Assembly (NCBI GenBank): GCA_012103035.1 | Contig: JAAVLL010000001.1 | Location: 2,330,501-2,394,500 of the forward strand | Reading direction: 5' to 3' | Origin: Brucella oryzae | Lineage (GTDB): Bacteria; Pseudomonadota; Alphaproteobacteria; Rhizobiales; Rhizobiaceae | DNA: 64,000 bases | Part shown: positions 62,087 to 64,000 of the stretch, piece after piece | Numbering within the stretch: the stretch's first letter is position 1 | Layout: every line of letters starts with the position of its first letter | Translations under genes and position numbers: made by a program | The notes under the pieces: generated by a model | What the model was told of the DNA's origin: nothing | Seen by the model: the letters and a program-made list of their open reading frames with translations, nothing else | The model's database searches: none

Positions 62087-63421
62087 TTAGTTGAAAGTAT
62101 AGCTCAGGCCGACGCCACCGCCGACATTGCCGCCTGCGGTCGTCATCGAGACGTTGGTACGGAACTTGGAATCCTGGCTGGTGTAACCAAGGCCCATGGC
62201 AAAGGCGCCTTCATTGCGCCAGACGCCGCCGCCAATGGCCGCGCTGAGCTTGCCCGGCCTGTCGTCATAACGCAGCGACGCCGCAGCAAGACCGATTGCC
62301 GCAGCCTGCCGGGCTTCCTTGCGGACTGCACCGATATCCTGGCTCAGCATCCCAAACTTGGTGTCGGTATAGGCATTGGCTTCACCGACGGCCCGCGTCA
62401 TCTGCTGGTCCGTATAGGTGTTTGCTTCACCCAATGTCTTGATGGACTGCATATCCGAATAGACATTCGCCTTGGCCAGTGTCGAAGACGCGGTATTCTG
62501 AAGCTGGCCGACATTAACCGCATCGTTACGCTTCACGCCATTCGCGACATTGGACAAGACAACCGGTGCGTTGGAGTCTCCTCCCTCCATAGAAACAGAA
62601 CCGCCATTCAGCGTTACAGAGTCCGCCCGTGTCCCATCTGGATTCGTATCATATTTAACCGCATCGTTTGCCAGTTTTGAAACGCCTGCAGCCAGATTGT
62701 TGACAGCCTGATTGGTGGCAAAAGCTGTGACCCGTTCACCGCATCCGTGGATGCCGCATCCAGACGACCTGCGGCAAGGTTCGTTATGGTGCGTTCCTGA
62801 CCCGCCGACCCAATCGACACGGTGGCAATCGGCGTGGCACCAGCAAAGTTGAACACTTCACCATTGATGGTAGTGTTCGCCGAGCCTACAGCCTGTTCCG
62901 TTACCGAGTTCGATCCCAATGCGACGTCGTTCAGGTTGGACGCTTTGCTCGCGTCACCAATCGCAACTGTTCCCTCCTCTTGAGCAGAGCTACTCGAACC
63001 CAGTGCAGTGCTTCCAAAACCCGCTGCGGACGCTTTTCCACCTATCGCCGTTGCCCATCCGCCAGCTGCCTCTGCCTCAGTACCGAGCGCAACTCCGGCC
63101 CATTGGCTGGCATTCGCGTCAATACCAGTCGCAATAGAAAATGTACCCAAGGCGGAAGCGGTATTGCCAATGGCTATTGCGGATTGTCCATCAGTTGTCG
63201 CATCCTGACCAACTGCGATAGAGCCGTGTTTTTAGCACTCGCACCCTGACCTGCAGCCACAGCAACATCACCTTCTGCGGTAGCACCATCAGCGGCCCAA
63301 GCGTTTTCTCCCTTTGTTACAGCATCTTCGCATGCGCGACGCCAGCAACAAATGGAAAAATACACAACGATGCCATAAGTATATTTTTATTTAATAATTT
63401 AATTTTATTCGAATTCTTCAT
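62087..63421 (-). CDS. YadA-type trimeric autotransporter adhesin (frame interrupted)
   Basis: This surface adhesin is about 445 residues when restored. An extended signal peptide (MKNSNKIKLLNKNILMASLC, ending VAHA) precedes head repeats with the SAIAIG/GVALGTEA/GSTALGSSS pattern, the neck-like LDAASTDAVNGSQLFATNQA, a short coiled-coil stalk and the C-terminal YadA anchor beginning near MLSQDIGAVRKEARQAAAIG and ending GGGVGLSYTFN. Single-base losses lie near 63345, 63230 and 62735. Brucella has the related BtaE and BtaF adhesins. The upstream 270 bp is AT-rich. Confidence 0.9.
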
Positions 63422-63657
63422 AGTAAACCCTGTAATTTCAACTTAAATAAATTTAATCTAATATATACCCTACATATAAAATCCACCCCTCTCTCGATTA
63501 GTTCTAATGACCTACAAAAATAATCAATAATCACATAAATTTTATTTCCTAGACCCATAGTGGGGAAGCTATTTCGAGGCTGGAAGTAAGATAAAAATCA
63601 AACTTCTCCCTAATTTTCTGTCGGCGCTTGACTCTTGTCTGACTCGATTCAATATTG
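63422..63657. other. AT-rich divergent region adhesin/imuA
   Basis: This roughly 235-bp stretch is strikingly AT-rich around 63380-63550. No open frame. It should contain the adhesin promoter and part of the imuA promoter. Confidence 0.5.
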
Positions 63658-63672
63658 GAACAAATAGAGAAC
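63658..63672 (+). promoter_or_regulatory. LexA (SOS) box upstream of imuA
   Basis: GAAC-AAATAGA-GAAC is an exact match to the alphaproteobacterial LexA operator (direct repeat GAAC spaced by 7). It lies 20 bp before the imuA GTG, where a bound repressor would block transcription. Confidence 0.85.
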
Positions 63673-63692
63673 ATATTGATAGGGATTCTGAC

Positions 63693-64000
63693 GTGAGCGG
63701 CATCGACATCGCGGCGCTGCGGCGCATGGTGACAGTCATTGAAGGAAACAGCTCGCAAGGCAGTCTTTCAGGCGAAAAGGCCGCGGGCTTCGGGCGGGCG
63801 CACAGTTTCACGCTGGGCCTTGCCGGGGCAGATGCCGCCTTTCCGCATGGCCTTGCAGGTGATGCGCTGCATGAGGTTTTTGCCGAAAACCCCGGCGCGC
63901 ATATGGCCGCAACCGGCTTTGCACTCGCCTTTGTCACCCGCGCGGCAGAACGTGCAACAGCCCCCGGCGCCCGATCATCTGGATCGAGGAAGAAACCGCC
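63693..64000 (+). CDS. imuA: ImuA-like SOS mutagenesis protein, N-terminal part (one frame break)
   Basis: This is the first roughly 103 residues; the gene runs off the right edge. IAALRRMVTVIEGNS, FTLGLAGADAAFPHGLAGDALHEVFAE and AATGFALAFVTRA match the start of ImuA, a RecA/SulA-like accessory of the ImuB-DnaE2 error-prone polymerase. One C missing near 63973 hides APIIWIEEETA, the Walker-B-like strand. The GTG start at 63693 has AGGG about 8 bases upstream. SOS control is predicted from the LexA box; imuB and dnaE2 are expected just outside the window. Confidence 0.85.
   Translation, partial: MSGIDIAALRRMVTVIEGNSSQGSLSGEKAAGFGRAHSFTLGLAGADAAFPHGLAGDALHEVFAENPGAHMAATGFALAFVTRAAERATAPGARSSGSRKKP

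Noticed and set aside
1..64000. CRISPR arrays, tRNA or rRNA genes, insertion sequences, prophage
   Set aside because: No spaced direct-repeat arrays, cloverleaf-type genes, transposase motifs, integrase or phage structural genes are visible.

Overview
The window is chromosomal DNA of an alphaproteobacterium of the Brucella/Ochrobactrum group. The evidence is gene content: two tandem Omp25/Omp31-type porins, a very large cyclic beta-1,2-glucan synthetase, an IalB-family pair, DUF930/DUF1223/DUF2794 proteins, and restored IlvD (611 aa) and RlmN (411 aa) products with Brucella-like sequence. Dispersed palindromic repeats typical of this group and a GAAC-N7-GAAC LexA box also fit. I see no rRNA, tRNA, CRISPR array, insertion sequence or prophage. 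This is core chromosome with a few variable spots (tandem porins, adhesin locus, two unknown genes).

Layout. 1-9.1 kb: end of an alpha/beta hydrolase, DEAD-box RNA helicase, polA, M20 dipeptidase, RNase D-like exonuclease, membrane acyltransferase. 9.3-11 kb: two porins separated by an AT-rich spacer. 11.3-18 kb: class A PBP, SDR, PfkB kinase, LysE exporter, methyltransferase, PhzF protein. 18.1-28.2 kb: pncB and the 8.7 kb cgs gene. 28.5-32.5 kb: sulfate ABC transporter operon (sbp-cysT-cysW-cysA). 32.9-36.5 kb: MliC-like and DUF930 envelope proteins, a membrane GGDEF protein, a lone Lrp ligand-binding domain, a receiver-only response regulator and a J-domain-like protein. 36.7-45.2 kb: ilvD, an unknown gene, the ccmABCD-ccmG cytochrome c maturation operon, acnA. 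45.3-52.4 kb: small conserved genes, GNAT, Bax-inhibitor-like protein and an FtsX-type ABC exporter. 52.5-61.4 kb: SGNH esterase, thpR, LMW phosphatase, phhB, DUF1232, IalB, rlmN, LysE, monooxygenase, argG. 61.4-64 kb: second IalB-like gene, YadA-type adhesin, and imuA behind a LexA box.

The dominant oddity is sequence quality. About two thirds of the genes, including essential ones (polA, ilvD, rlmN, ccm genes, pncB), are broken by roughly 70 frame interruptions. Every one I resolved is explained by missing bases: usually one base from a short homopolymer, and several times one unit of a CTCT, GAGA or CGCG dinucleotide pair. I therefore annotate whole restored genes and treat the breaks as sequencing or consensus errors, not pseudogenisation. 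Gene ends below are the restored ends.

The most interesting real biology is a palindromic repeat read in frame inside ccmA, palindromes that carry the start codon of a lysE gene and the stop of polA, paired 78-bp palindromes before thpR, an inverted minisatellite holding the stop codon of a DUF1232 gene, and the SOS box at imuA. I did not find a convincing undescribed multi-gene system.
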